Assembly: GCF_030816505.1 (NCBI RefSeq)
Contig: NZ_JAUSYB010000001.1
Coordinates: 3,720,001 to 3,784,000 of the forward strand
Length of the DNA stretch: 64,000 bases
Direction of reading: 5' to 3'
Source: Microbacterium sp. W4I20
GTDB lineage: Bacteria; Actinomycetota; Actinomycetes; Actinomycetales; Microbacteriaceae
Shown here: positions 56,479 through 64,000 of the stretch, piece after piece
How the letters are laid out: every line of letters starts with the position of its first letter
Position numbering within the stretch: position 1 is the stretch's first letter
Notes under the pieces: generated by a model
Databases searched by the model: none
The model's input: the letters and a program-made list of their open reading frames with translations, nothing else
Told to the model about the DNA's origin: nothing
Made by a program: the position numbers and the translations under genes

Positions 56479-58164
56479 CTACAGCTCCAGCCGGTCGAGC
56501 GGCTGCGTGTCTTCGAGCAGGTGCGCGGGCGTCGCGCGCGACGGAGCGAGCGGGAGCGTGACCGTGAAGGTCGCCCCACCTCCGTCGGTCTCCGAGACGG
56601 TGACCGAGCCGTGGAGCGCCTTCACGATGGATGCGACGATCGCGAGCCCCAGACCGGACCCGCCCGTCTCCCTGGCGCGCGAGGTGTCGGCACGCCAGAA
56701 ACGCTCGAAGATCTGGTCGCGGATCTGGGCCGGGATCCCCTCGCCGTGATCGACGACCGAGATGCTCCCCGTACCGCGGACGCGGTCCGAGTCCACGACG
56801 ATCTCGATCGGTCCGTCCTCGGGGGAGAAGCGGCGCGCATTGCCGAGGAGATTGGTGACGACCTGACGCACCTTGTTCTCCTCGCCCAGCACGATCGGCG
56901 GAGTACGCACCGGGATGTCCGGCACCTCGGTGAAGTCGATCGCCGGATGCTGCTCGGCCGATCGGGGCCGGCGCCTCAGCCGGGCCAGCGTCGCCCGCGA
57001 CAGTCCCCGCGGTGCGGGCGTGGTCTGCGGCGGTGCGGCGACCAGCCGGATGGTCGTGGACGGCGTGGCGTCCACCGTGCGGTCGATCACGGACACCGTG
57101 CGCCCCGGTGCGGCGGCGCGCAGATCGAGCGCGGCATCCCTGGCGATGGGCCGAAGGTCGAGCGGCTCGATCTCGGGCTCGCGTTCCTCGTCGAGGCGCG
57201 CCAGCGCGAGCAGGTCCTCGACCAGCACGCCCATGCGGATCGCCTCCTTCTCGATGCGCTCCATGGCCCGCGCCGTGTCCTCCTCGCCCTGGATGGCACC
57301 CATCCGGTACAGCTCCGCGTAGCCGCGCACGCTGACGAGCGGAGTCCTCAGCTCATGGCTGGCGTCGCCGATGAAGCGGCGCATGTGCTGCACGGTGCGA
57401 TCGCGTTGTGCGAGGGATCGGTCGACCCGGTCGAGCATGGTGTTGATGGCCCCGTTGAGCCGGCCGACCTCGGTGGTCGGCTCGAGATCCGTGAGTCGCT
57501 GCCGGAAGTCCCCGGCAGCGATCGACATGGCCGTCGCTTCGACCTGGCCGAGCCGGCGGAACGTGAGGGTGACGAGTCCCCGGGTGAGGAGCGCCGCGAT
57601 GATGATGGTGATCAGTGCGATGGTGATGTAGATGCCGAAGTACTGGCTGATGATGCGATCGACCTCGGAGAGCGGCATCGCGACCATCTGCACCCGCAGC
57701 CCGCCGCCCTCGGCGTTCTGGGTCGCCGCCGCCGCCCGGTGCATGGTCTTGTCGGCGCCGGGGAGGTCGAACACGGTGTCGGCCTCGGACTGCGCCTTCT
57801 GCAGCGAATAGGTCTCCGGGAAGTCCGGCGCCTCATCGGGTGAGCCCCCTGTCGAAGCCTGCAGGACGCCCTCGGCGTCGTACACGGCGAAGGCGAAGTC
57901 CCGGGGGCGCTCATCCTTCGGCGTGTAGATCGTGGTTCCTTCGACGACCGCCGTCTCGAAGTAGCGTTCGACGAGGTCACTGGAGACGAGAGCCGGAAGT
58001 TGCGCGTCGATGTTCTGGATCAGCGCGGAGCGCAGGATCGGGACGGTGCCGATGCCGGCGACGAGCAGTCCGAGCGCGAGCACGGCGACGGTCACTCCGG
58101 TGACCTTGGCCCGAAGGCTGGTGCGCCGCCACCAGCTGGTGACCGCATCCGGCTTGTGCGCCAT
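56479..58164 (-). CDS. Sensor histidine kinase (OmpR-partner type)
   Basis: This is a 561-residue kinase. It has a membrane helix near residues 22-45, an outer domain to about 170, a second helix (IYITIALITIIIAALLTRGL), HAMP, the H-box FIGDASHELRTPLVSVRGYA and an ATPase domain with NLLGNARRFSP, DHGEGIPA and GGSGLGLAIV. About 50 extra residues rich in Arg/Pro (PPQTTPAPRGLSRATLARLR onward) lie between the dimerisation helices and the N-box, which is unusual. It follows its regulator gene after 60 bases. Confidence 0.92.
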   Translation of the reverse strand: MAHKPDAVTSWWRRTSLRAKVTGVTVAVLALGLLVAGIGTVPILRSALIQNIDAQLPALVSSDLVERYFETAVVEGTTIYTPKDERPRDFAFAVYDAEGVLQASTGGSPDEAPDFPETYSLQKAQSEADTVFDLPGADKTMHRAAAATQNAEGGGLRVQMVAMPLSEVDRIISQYFGIYITIALITIIIAALLTRGLVTLTFRRLGQVEATAMSIAAGDFRQRLTDLEPTTEVGRLNGAINTMLDRVDRSLAQRDRTVQHMRRFIGDASHELRTPLVSVRGYAELYRMGAIQGEEDTARAMERIEKEAIRMGVLVEDLLALARLDEEREPEIEPLDLRPIARDAALDLRAAAPGRTVSVIDRTVDATPSTTIRLVAAPPQTTPAPRGLSRATLARLRRRPRSAEQHPAIDFTEVPDIPVRTPPIVLGEENKVRQVVTNLLGNARRFSPEDGPIEIVVDSDRVRGTGSISVVDHGEGIPAQIRDQIFERFWRADTSRARETGGSGLGLAIVASIVKALHGSVTVSETDGGGATFTVTLPLAPSRATPAHLLEDTQPLDRLEL

Positions 58165-58224
58165 GCGATCCTCCCGGGTCCGGCTTCGTCGCCGGCTCGG
58201 CGGCGTCGATGGTGTCGCGGTCGA

Positions 58225-58917
58225 TCAGACCGTCTTGCCGACCTTGAGCATGTAGCCGAAACCGCGCTTGGTCTGGATCAGCGACTCCTCGGTGTGCGGG
58301 TCGATCTTGCGCCGAAGGTAGGAGATGTAGCTCTCCACGATCCCGGCGTCGCCGTTGAAGTCGTACTCCCAGACGTGGTCGAGGATCTGCGCCTTCGACA
58401 GCACGCGGTTGGGGTTCAGCATCAGGTAGCGCAGCAGCTTGAACTCGGTCGGGCTGAGCTCGATCGCCTCCTTGCCGGCATGCACATCGTGGGTGTCCTG
58501 ATCCATCGCGAGCTCGCCGGCGCGGATGACCGACTCCTCGTCGGCCTGCATCGTACGGCGGAGGATCGCCTGTGCCCGGGCGACGATCTCGTCGAGGCTG
58601 AAAGGTTTGGTGACGTAGTCGTCGCCGCCGGCGTTGAGTCCCTCGATCTTGTCGTCGGTGCCGTCTTTGGCGGTGAGGAACAGGATGGGAGCCGTGAACC
58701 CGGCGCCGCGGAGGCGCTTGGTCACGCTGAAGCCGTTCATGTCGGGGAGCATGACGTCGAGGATGATGAGGTCGGGCTCCTCCTCGAGGACGGCCGAGAT
58801 CGTGGCGGCGCCGTTGGCGACGGTCTTCACCTGGAATCCGGCGAAGCTGAGGCCTGTGGAGAGCAGGTCACGGATGTTCGGCTCGTCATCGACGACCAGG
58901 ATGCGCGCAGCAGTCAT
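58225..58917 (-). CDS. OmpR-family response regulator
   Basis: This protein has 230 residues. The receiver has ILVVDDEPNI, the phospho-Asp in LIILDVMLPDMNG and the Lys in YVTKPFSLDEI. The winged helix has LSPTEFKLLRYLMLNPNRVL and GIVESYISYLRRKID, resembling the actinobacterial TrcR/TcrA/PrrA group. CATAAT (58929-58924) lies six bases before the ATG at 58917. It leads the two-gene regulator-kinase operon. The signal is unknown. Confidence 0.93.
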   Translation of the reverse strand: MTAARILVVDDEPNIRDLLSTGLSFAGFQVKTVANGAATISAVLEEEPDLIILDVMLPDMNGFSVTKRLRGAGFTAPILFLTAKDGTDDKIEGLNAGGDDYVTKPFSLDEIVARAQAILRRTMQADEESVIRAGELAMDQDTHDVHAGKEAIELSPTEFKLLRYLMLNPNRVLSKAQILDHVWEYDFNGDAGIVESYISYLRRKIDPHTEESLIQTKRGFGYMLKVGKTV

Positions 58918-59071
58918 GACCCCATTATGGTGACTTCGGCCATGGGGATGCTGACATTGTCCGGAACGGCGCGGAGTCGGGCCCTTCTCCGGTGCGCCGA
59001 GGGGCAGCGCAGGGCGGGATATCCTCCCGCGGTCGGATGCGCGGAGCGGGCGCATTGGAGAGGATCGAGGG

Positions 59072-60094
59072 ATGAGCTCGAACGAGGACGACACCGCCGC
59101 CCCCGCATCCGCCCCGCACTTCGACACGCCTCCGCCGGCCGAGCAGGTCGCGTTCCACCGTCTCGCGCGCCTGCGCCCGCGGTACCGGTGGTGGCGCCTG
59201 CTCCTGACGGGACTCCTCGGCATCGCCTTCTACGCGGTGCTCATGCTGCTGCTGATCGTGCCGTTGACGATCTCTGCCGCGCTCATTCCCGCCTGGGGCG
59301 TCGAGGTGCAGACGCTCCTGGTCACGGCGGAGTACTTCGATCTCGACCGCCCCTGGTTCCTGATCGCGCTGGTGCTCCCGCTGATCCTGATGATCCCGGC
59401 GCTCCTGCTGGCCTCGCGGATCGTGGAGGGACGCGGGGTGGGGCTGCTGTCGTCGGTCACCGGGCGGCTGCGTATGGGCTGGCTGGGCAAGAGCCTCCTG
59501 CTCGCGTTCGTCGTGTTCGCGATCTCCTTCGGCCTGCTGCTCGGCTGGTCGGCGGCGACCGGGGAGGGCATGGCTGCGGACTTCTCGCACCCGAACCTCT
59601 GGGTCATGGTCGTGCTCGTCCTGCTGCTGATCCCGTTCCAGGCCGCCGCCGAGGAGTACGTCTTCCGCGGCTACCTGATGCAGCTGGTCGGGGGCTGGTT
59701 GCGCCACCCCGCGTTCGCCATCCTGCTGCCGGTACCGTTGTTCGTCCTCGGACACGGCTACGACGTCTGGGGTGCGGCGAGCGTCGGCGTCTTCGCAGTG
59801 GTCGCCGCCTGGCTCACCTGGCGCACCGGCGGTCTCGAGGCCGCGATCGGGCTGCACATCGCCAACAACGTGTGCATCTTCCTGCTCGGCTCGGTGGGGA
59901 TGGTCGACGCGAACGCCACCTCCGGCACGCCGATCGACCTGCTCACCTCGACGGTGACGATGGTCGTGTTCGCGCTGCTGGCCGATCTCTGGGCGCGACG
60001 GCTGGGTGTCGTCCGCACCGTTGCCGTCCCGCGGCCCATCGCGCCTGCCGGAGCGATGGGCACGCATCAGCTGGCTCCGATGCTCCGCGGCTGA
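59072..60094 (+). CDS. CPBP-family intramembrane protease
   Basis: This 340-residue protein has about eight membrane helices. The CPBP/Abi motifs are complete: AAEEYVFRGYL (EExxxR), FVLGHGYD (His) and GLHIANNV (HxxxN). These enzymes process CAAX-like or bacteriocin-related substrates, and the substrate here is unknown. GGAGAGGATCGAGGG precedes the ATG. A 15-bp tandem repeat begins in its last codons. Confidence 0.9.
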   Translation: MSSNEDDTAAPASAPHFDTPPPAEQVAFHRLARLRPRYRWWRLLLTGLLGIAFYAVLMLLLIVPLTISAALIPAWGVEVQTLLVTAEYFDLDRPWFLIALVLPLILMIPALLLASRIVEGRGVGLLSSVTGRLRMGWLGKSLLLAFVVFAISFGLLLGWSAATGEGMAADFSHPNLWVMVVLVLLLIPFQAAAEEYVFRGYLMQLVGGWLRHPAFAILLPVPLFVLGHGYDVWGAASVGVFAVVAAWLTWRTGGLEAAIGLHIANNVCIFLLGSVGMVDANATSGTPIDLLTSTVTMVVFALLADLWARRLGVVRTVAVPRPIAPAGAMGTHQLAPMLRG

Positions 60095-60140
60095 GTGCTC
60101 CGGGGCTGAGGGCTCCACGGCTGAGTGCTCCGCCGCTGAG
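60081..60140. repeat. Tandem repeat, 15-bp unit, four copies
   Basis: TGCTCCGCGGCTGAG, TGCTCCGGGGCTGAG, GGCTCCACGGCTGAG and TGCTCCGCCGCTGAG follow one another without gaps. The first copy contains the last codons and the TGA of the CPBP gene; each copy repeats that TGA in frame. Confidence 0.9.
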
Positions 60141-60154
60141 AGCGTGCGCCGCTT

Positions 60155-61795
60155 TCAGGCTGCGATCGCGTCAGCGTCCATGATCGTGTAGCTGTAGCCC
60201 TGTTCCGCAAGGAACCGCTGCCGGTTCTGGGCGTAGTCCTGATCGATCGTGTCGCGGGCGACCAGCGTGTAGAAGCTGGCGGTGTGCCCGGATTCCTTCG
60301 GGCGCAGCAGCCGTCCGAGACGCTGGGCCTCCTCCTGGCGTGAGCCGAAGGAACCCGAGACCTGGATGGCGACGGACGCCTCCGGCAAGTCGATCGAGAA
60401 GTTCGCCACCTTCGACACCACGAGCAGAGAGATGGAGCCTTCGCGGAACGCCTGGTACAGCTCCTCGCGCTCGTCCACGGGCGTCGCACCGGTGATCTGC
60501 GGGGCGTTCAGCGCCTGCGACAGCGTCTCGAGCTGGTCGAGGTACTGCCCGATCACGAGGATCCGCTCGCCCTCGTGCTTCGCGATCAGCTCGCGGACGG
60601 CCTGGACCTTCGCCGGTGCGGATGCCGCCAGCCGGTAGCGCTCGTCGTCGGTCGCCGCGGCGTACTCCAGCCGATCGCTCGGCGGCAGGTCGACGCGCAC
60701 CTCGTAGCAGGCGGCGGGGGAGATGAATCCCTGCGCCTCGATCTGCTTCCACGGGGCGTCGAACCGCTTGGGGCCGATCAGGCTGAACACGTCGCCCTCG
60801 CGACCGTCCTCGCGGACGAGGGTCGCGGTGAGTCCGATGCGTCGGCGCGCTTGCAGATCAGCGGTCAGCTTGAACACCGGTGCGGGCAGGAGGTGGACCT
60901 CGTCGTACACGATGAGTCCCCAGTCCAGCGCGTCGAGCAGAGCCAGGTGCGCGTACGCGCCCTTCCGCTTCGCCGTGAGGATCTGGTACGTCGCGATCGT
61001 GACCGGCTTGACCTCCTTGGCCTGGCCGGAGTACTCGCCGATCTCCTCGGCGGTCAGGCTCGTGCGCTTGAGCAGTTCGTCTCGCCACTGTCGGGCCGAG
61101 ACCGTGTTCGTCACGAGGATCAGCGTGGTGGTCTTGGTCGCCGCCATGGCCCCGGCGCCCACGATGGTCTTCCCCGCACCGCAGGGGAGCACCACGACTC
61201 CGGAACCGTCCTTCGAGAAGGCGTCGACCGCATCCTGCTGGTACGGCCGGATGTGCCAGCCGTCTTCGGCCAGGTCGATCTCATGCGGGGTGCCCGGTGT
61301 GTAGCCGGCGAGGTCCTCCGCCGGCCAGCCGATCTTCAGCAGCTCCTGCTTGATCTGGCCGCGCGCCCACGCATCGACCACGAAGGTCTCGGGGTTCGGA
61401 TGTCCGATCAGCAGCGGCTGGATGCGCTTGTTGTTCGCCACCTGGGCGAGTACCGCGGGGTCGGTGGAGCGCAGGATGAGGGCGCCCTCGTCGTCGCGCT
61501 CGATCACGAGCCGGCCGTACCGGTTGACGGTCTCGCGCAGATCGACCGCCACGGAAGGCGGTACCGGGAAGCGCGACCAGCGGTCGAGCGTCTCCAGCAT
61601 GTCCTCGGCGGTGTGGCCCGCGGCTCGCGCGTTCCAGAGCCCGAGGCGAGTGATCCGATAGGTGTGGATGTGCTCGGGCGCGCGCTCCAGCTCGGCGAAG
61701 ATCGCCAGCTCGTGGCGGGCGCTCTCGGCATCGGCGTGGGCGACTTCGAGGAGCACGGTGCGATCGCTCTGGACGATCAAGGGGCCATCAGACAT
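60155..61795 (-). CDS. DNA repair helicase XPB
   Basis: This 546-residue superfamily 2 helicase is of the bacterial XPB type. The N-terminal 140 residues form the damage-recognition-like domain. Motif I is VVLPCGAGKTIVG, motif II VYDEVHLLPAP, motif III RIGLTATLVRED and motif VI RLGRLLRPKESG. Bacterial XPB unwinds DNA 3' to 5' and is thought to act in repair. It follows a helicase-associated protein gene, an arrangement common in Actinobacteria. Confidence 0.95.
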   Translation of the reverse strand: MSDGPLIVQSDRTVLLEVAHADAESARHELAIFAELERAPEHIHTYRITRLGLWNARAAGHTAEDMLETLDRWSRFPVPPSVAVDLRETVNRYGRLVIERDDEGALILRSTDPAVLAQVANNKRIQPLLIGHPNPETFVVDAWARGQIKQELLKIGWPAEDLAGYTPGTPHEIDLAEDGWHIRPYQQDAVDAFSKDGSGVVVLPCGAGKTIVGAGAMAATKTTTLILVTNTVSARQWRDELLKRTSLTAEEIGEYSGQAKEVKPVTIATYQILTAKRKGAYAHLALLDALDWGLIVYDEVHLLPAPVFKLTADLQARRRIGLTATLVREDGREGDVFSLIGPKRFDAPWKQIEAQGFISPAACYEVRVDLPPSDRLEYAAATDDERYRLAASAPAKVQAVRELIAKHEGERILVIGQYLDQLETLSQALNAPQITGATPVDEREELYQAFREGSISLLVVSKVANFSIDLPEASVAIQVSGSFGSRQEEAQRLGRLLRPKESGHTASFYTLVARDTIDQDYAQNRQRFLAEQGYSYTIMDADAIAA

Positions 61796-61832
61796 AGCTG
61801 ACCAGTTTAGCTGGCGCGCGGGGGTACCCGGC

Positions 61833-63539
61833 CTATGGCGTCACGATCGTGGCTGCGAGGATGCTGGACACCGGGAGGGTCCGCTCGACATCGGCCGCTC
61901 GGTCGCGTCCGCGGAGCCGTCCGCCACCGATGCCGGTGGCCTCCAGCAGCAGCTCGCGCCGCGACCCGTCCGGCATCCCGACGGTGACCTGGAGCACGGC
62001 CCGCGCGCGCACCGCGGCTTCGAGCTCGCGGTCGAGCCATGCCGCATCGGCATCCGGCCCCTGGTGCGCGCGAAGCCGGGCGATCAGGGTCACGACGTCG
62101 ACTCCGGAGTCAGCCGCCGTCGCGGGGGGAGCGGGATGCCGCTCCCGGACGGGGATCTCGCCGGCGGTCCCGATGAGCGTCGCCGGGTACCTGGCGTCGG
62201 TGAGCGCCCAGTACACGGTCTCGCGGCCGACGCGCGTCGTGAGGCTGTCGACGTGCATGGTGAGCGCCAGCGGACGCAGCGACTGGTCGACGGCCATCGC
62301 CTCGATCAGATGCTGGTCGGTGCTCTCGATCCGGGTGCGTCCGGTCTCCCCGTCGGTCGAGACGCGGACGAGCCCGTGCCGCTGCGCGGTCTGGGCGACC
62401 AGGTAGCTCAACGGCTGCGGGATGCCGGTGAGCGAGATCGCGCTCAGGAACTCGAGGATCGACTGCTCGGTCTCGCCCACGACGAACGCGTGCGCGATGG
62501 ATTCGGCGGTGAAGCGATACGACGACGCCTGGGCAGCGGATTCGCGGGCGGCGATCGAGCGCAGACGCACGTCCGCTGCCGGTTCCAGCGGCCCCGGGGC
62601 GATGGCGGTGAGATCGTTCTGGAGGAAGATCCGGTCGACCTCGGCGGGGAGCAGCTGGACGAGGGCGGTCGGGTCGGCGGGCTCCCCGCGCCGGAGCGCG
62701 ACGGCCCAGGCGGGCTCGGTGCCGTCCTCGGTGATCAGGCCGAGGAGTCGTGCGGCCTCGCGCAGCATCCGAGAGCGATCCGGCCACGACGGATCCCACG
62801 GATGCGCCGACGGCCACTCCTCGGCGGGGATCCATCCGCCATCGGCCGAGCGCACGCCGCGTGGCAGCGAGTCCCGGAACGACGTCGCGAGTATCGCCCA
62901 GCGGTCAGCGACCGAGGAACGCAGCCAGGGTTCCGCGGCGGTGGTCGCGCGGAGGCGGCGTTCCACGGCGACGGCGAGGCCCGCATGGACGGCGATCGCC
63001 ACCAGCGGGTCGACGATCTCGGCGGGGATGCCGGCCTCGGTGAGCTGCCGCTTCTCTCCCGCGCTGATACTGCCGCCGGTGAGCAGAGCGAACGGCGTCT
63101 CGCGGGCGACCAGCAGGAGATCTGCGAGGACCGCGACGGTGGTGAACGCCCGCTCGGCCGCGTGCGCCGATGCGCTCTCGGTCGCCGGGGTCGCGGCTGC
63201 GGCTGCGGGAGGATCCGACACTGTCCGGCCGGCGATCACGGCGGCGACCGGGGCGTAGGGGGTGCCGTCGGGGCGGAGCAGCGCGAGGGCGATCAGGGGC
63301 TCGCGCTCGGGGCCGGGATCCTCGCCGGCAGCCGCGCGGAGGAGCGCGGTCGCCTCCGATGCGGTCAGGAGCGGGAGGACTCGGCCGAGTGACACGGGAT
63401 CGAGCAGGGCCTCAGCAGCATCGAAGAGATCCTGCCAGGCGACCTCCGGCCGCACGCCGCGCGTGGTGAGGAGGTGGAGCAGCTCGTCATCGCTCGCCGC
63501 GGCCAGCCAATCCGCCAGCGGTCTCGCGTGAGTGCTCAT
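61833..63539 (-). CDS. Helicase-associated (XPB/Ssl2-like) domain protein
   Basis: This 568-residue protein lacks Walker motifs. The N-terminus (PLADWLAAASDDELLHLLTTRG) and the C-terminal RFTAESIAHAFVVGETEQSI, LIEAMAVDQSLRPLALTMHV and WALTDARYPATLIG match the helicase C-terminal-associated family that neighbours XPB. A winged-helix DNA-binding role is likely. It ends 37 bases before the XPB start and begins 9 bases after a small membrane protein gene, so all three are probably cotranscribed. Confidence 0.85.
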   Translation of the reverse strand: MSTHARPLADWLAAASDDELLHLLTTRGVRPEVAWQDLFDAAEALLDPVSLGRVLPLLTASEATALLRAAAGEDPGPEREPLIALALLRPDGTPYAPVAAVIAGRTVSDPPAAAAATPATESASAHAAERAFTTVAVLADLLLVARETPFALLTGGSISAGEKRQLTEAGIPAEIVDPLVAIAVHAGLAVAVERRLRATTAAEPWLRSSVADRWAILATSFRDSLPRGVRSADGGWIPAEEWPSAHPWDPSWPDRSRMLREAARLLGLITEDGTEPAWAVALRRGEPADPTALVQLLPAEVDRIFLQNDLTAIAPGPLEPAADVRLRSIAARESAAQASSYRFTAESIAHAFVVGETEQSILEFLSAISLTGIPQPLSYLVAQTAQRHGLVRVSTDGETGRTRIESTDQHLIEAMAVDQSLRPLALTMHVDSLTTRVGRETVYWALTDARYPATLIGTAGEIPVRERHPAPPATAADSGVDVVTLIARLRAHQGPDADAAWLDRELEAAVRARAVLQVTVGMPDGSRRELLLEATGIGGGRLRGRDRAADVERTLPVSSILAATIVTP

Positions 63540-63548
63540 GAGGATGCC

Positions 63549-63824
63549 TCAGGGACGCGAAGCCGCGCGGCCCTTTCGGATGAAGGTCATCACGAGCAGC
63601 GTGATGATCATCACGAAGGCGAGCGGCAGACCCCAGAAGGGGATCGCGGCGATGAGCGGCCAGACGCCCTCTCCGAACGCGGACTGGTCCATGCCCACGG
63701 CCGTGCCGATGATGATGGCGAAGAAGCAGATCACGGATGCCGCGCCGATTCCGAGCGCGGTGAACGCGAGGATGTTGTCCAGCCGGCGGACGGGAACCTC
63801 CGGTTCGGTGTTCTGCGTGCTCAT
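63549..63824 (-). CDS. Small membrane protein, two helices
   Basis: This is a 91-residue protein with helices near residues 17-44 (LAFTALGIGAASVICFFAII) and 57-80 (AAIPFWGLPLAFVMIITLLV), and a basic end. I do not recognise the family. TAGGCT (63837-63832) lies seven bases before the ATG. It leads the operon with the helicase-associated and XPB genes. Confidence 0.75.
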   Translation of the reverse strand: MSTQNTEPEVPVRRLDNILAFTALGIGAASVICFFAIIIGTAVGMDQSAFGEGVWPLIAAIPFWGLPLAFVMIITLLVMTFIRKGRAASRP

Positions 63825-63942
63825 CCGTCCCAGCCTACTCGTACCCGGTCTCGAATCCGCCGGTCGCGCGACCGGTAGGCTGGGAGTGTGCGCGCGTCAG
63901 CGTCCGCACTGTTCCGCACACCGATTTTCAGCGAGGTTCTCC

Positions 63943-64000
63943 ATGCCCACCGGCAAGGTCAGGTTCTACGACGAAGACAAGGGCTTCGGCTTCATCGCCA
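63943..64000 (+). CDS. Cold-shock-domain protein (partial)
   Basis: Only the first 19 codons are in the window: MPTGKVRFYDEDKGFGFIA. They contain the first RNA-binding motif of cold-shock proteins (KGFGFI). A -10-like TAGGCT (63876-63881) would start the transcript near 63888, leaving a leader of about 55 bases, which fits the structured leaders of cold-shock mRNAs. The gene continues to the right. Confidence 0.9.
   Translation, partial: MPTGKVRFYDEDKGFGFIA

Noticed and set aside
63888..64000. Alternative leaderless GTG start at 63888 for the cold-shock gene
   Set aside because: It is six bases after TAGGCT but in a different frame from the cold-shock domain, giving an Arg-rich product; the position is better read as the transcript start of a gene with a leader.

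Overview
The window is a piece of a high-GC actinobacterial chromosome and most probably comes from Microbacterium or a close relative in the Microbacteriaceae. The reasons are very high GC in all coding sequence, frequent GTG starts, and gene orders known from Actinobacteria. These orders are Tad pilus genes then topA-tmk-holB, pstSCAB, mutT1-ppk, phoU facing a PhoR/PhoP-type pair, carD beside an LpqE-like lipoprotein, ispDF-cysS-rlmB, and a SigK/RskA pair beside a fasciclin gene. No phage, insertion sequence, rRNA operon or CRISPR array was found. Apart from one nuclease-like gene flanked by repeats, the window reads as core genome.

Layout. 1-2065: end of a Tad/Flp pilus operon. 2143-6906: topA, tmk, holB. 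6903-11800: a secreted alpha/beta hydrolase, tRNA-Thr, pncA and several small genes. 11946-14374: tRNA-Lys, a fasciclin lipoprotein and divergent sigK-rskA. 14404-16092: an apparently frameshifted hypothetical gene, a structured-RNA-like segment, and pabC. 16121-17228: a DUF559 nuclease-like gene flanked by two 86-bp inverted-repeat elements. 17312-25527: pstB, pstA, pstC and pstS, mutT1-like, ppk and glnR, all on the minus strand. 25602-29449: small membrane proteins, a nitrobindin-like protein, frameshifted ygfZ, a methyltransferase and gpmA. 29529-32347: phoU and the divergent phosphate two-component pair. 32416-38052: LpqE-like lipoprotein, carD, ispDF, cysS, rlmB and an NAD(P)-binding protein. 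38101-42576: DUF4032, an MsiK-type ATPase with a hairpin leader, a Cys-less DsbA-fold protein and tiny genes. 42699-49490: tRNA-Thr, an aldo/keto reductase, a LysR regulator, a nitrilase, and an ABC exporter with its own two-component system. 49623-54223: SRAP, a DMT transporter, a nitroreductase, msrB and small conserved genes. 54251-55967: groEL under CIRCE control. 56069-64000: WXG100, an OmpR-type two-component pair, a CPBP protease, XPB helicase with a helicase-associated partner, and the start of a cold-shock gene.

Two regulatory patterns run through the window. First, about twenty genes have a -10 hexamer (nAnnnT, mostly TAGnnT) followed by exactly six bases and then the start codon, the geometry of leaderless mRNA. 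Second, three transcription units of phosphate metabolism (pst, ppk, phoU) carry tandem 11-bp PHO-box repeats, each exactly five bases upstream of a plausible -10. A stretch matching the remembered SigK consensus lies upstream of the fasciclin gene.

Two genes (14404 and ygfZ at 26656) each look intact if one G is removed from a GGG run. The reader should suspect base-calling errors there before calling them pseudogenes.
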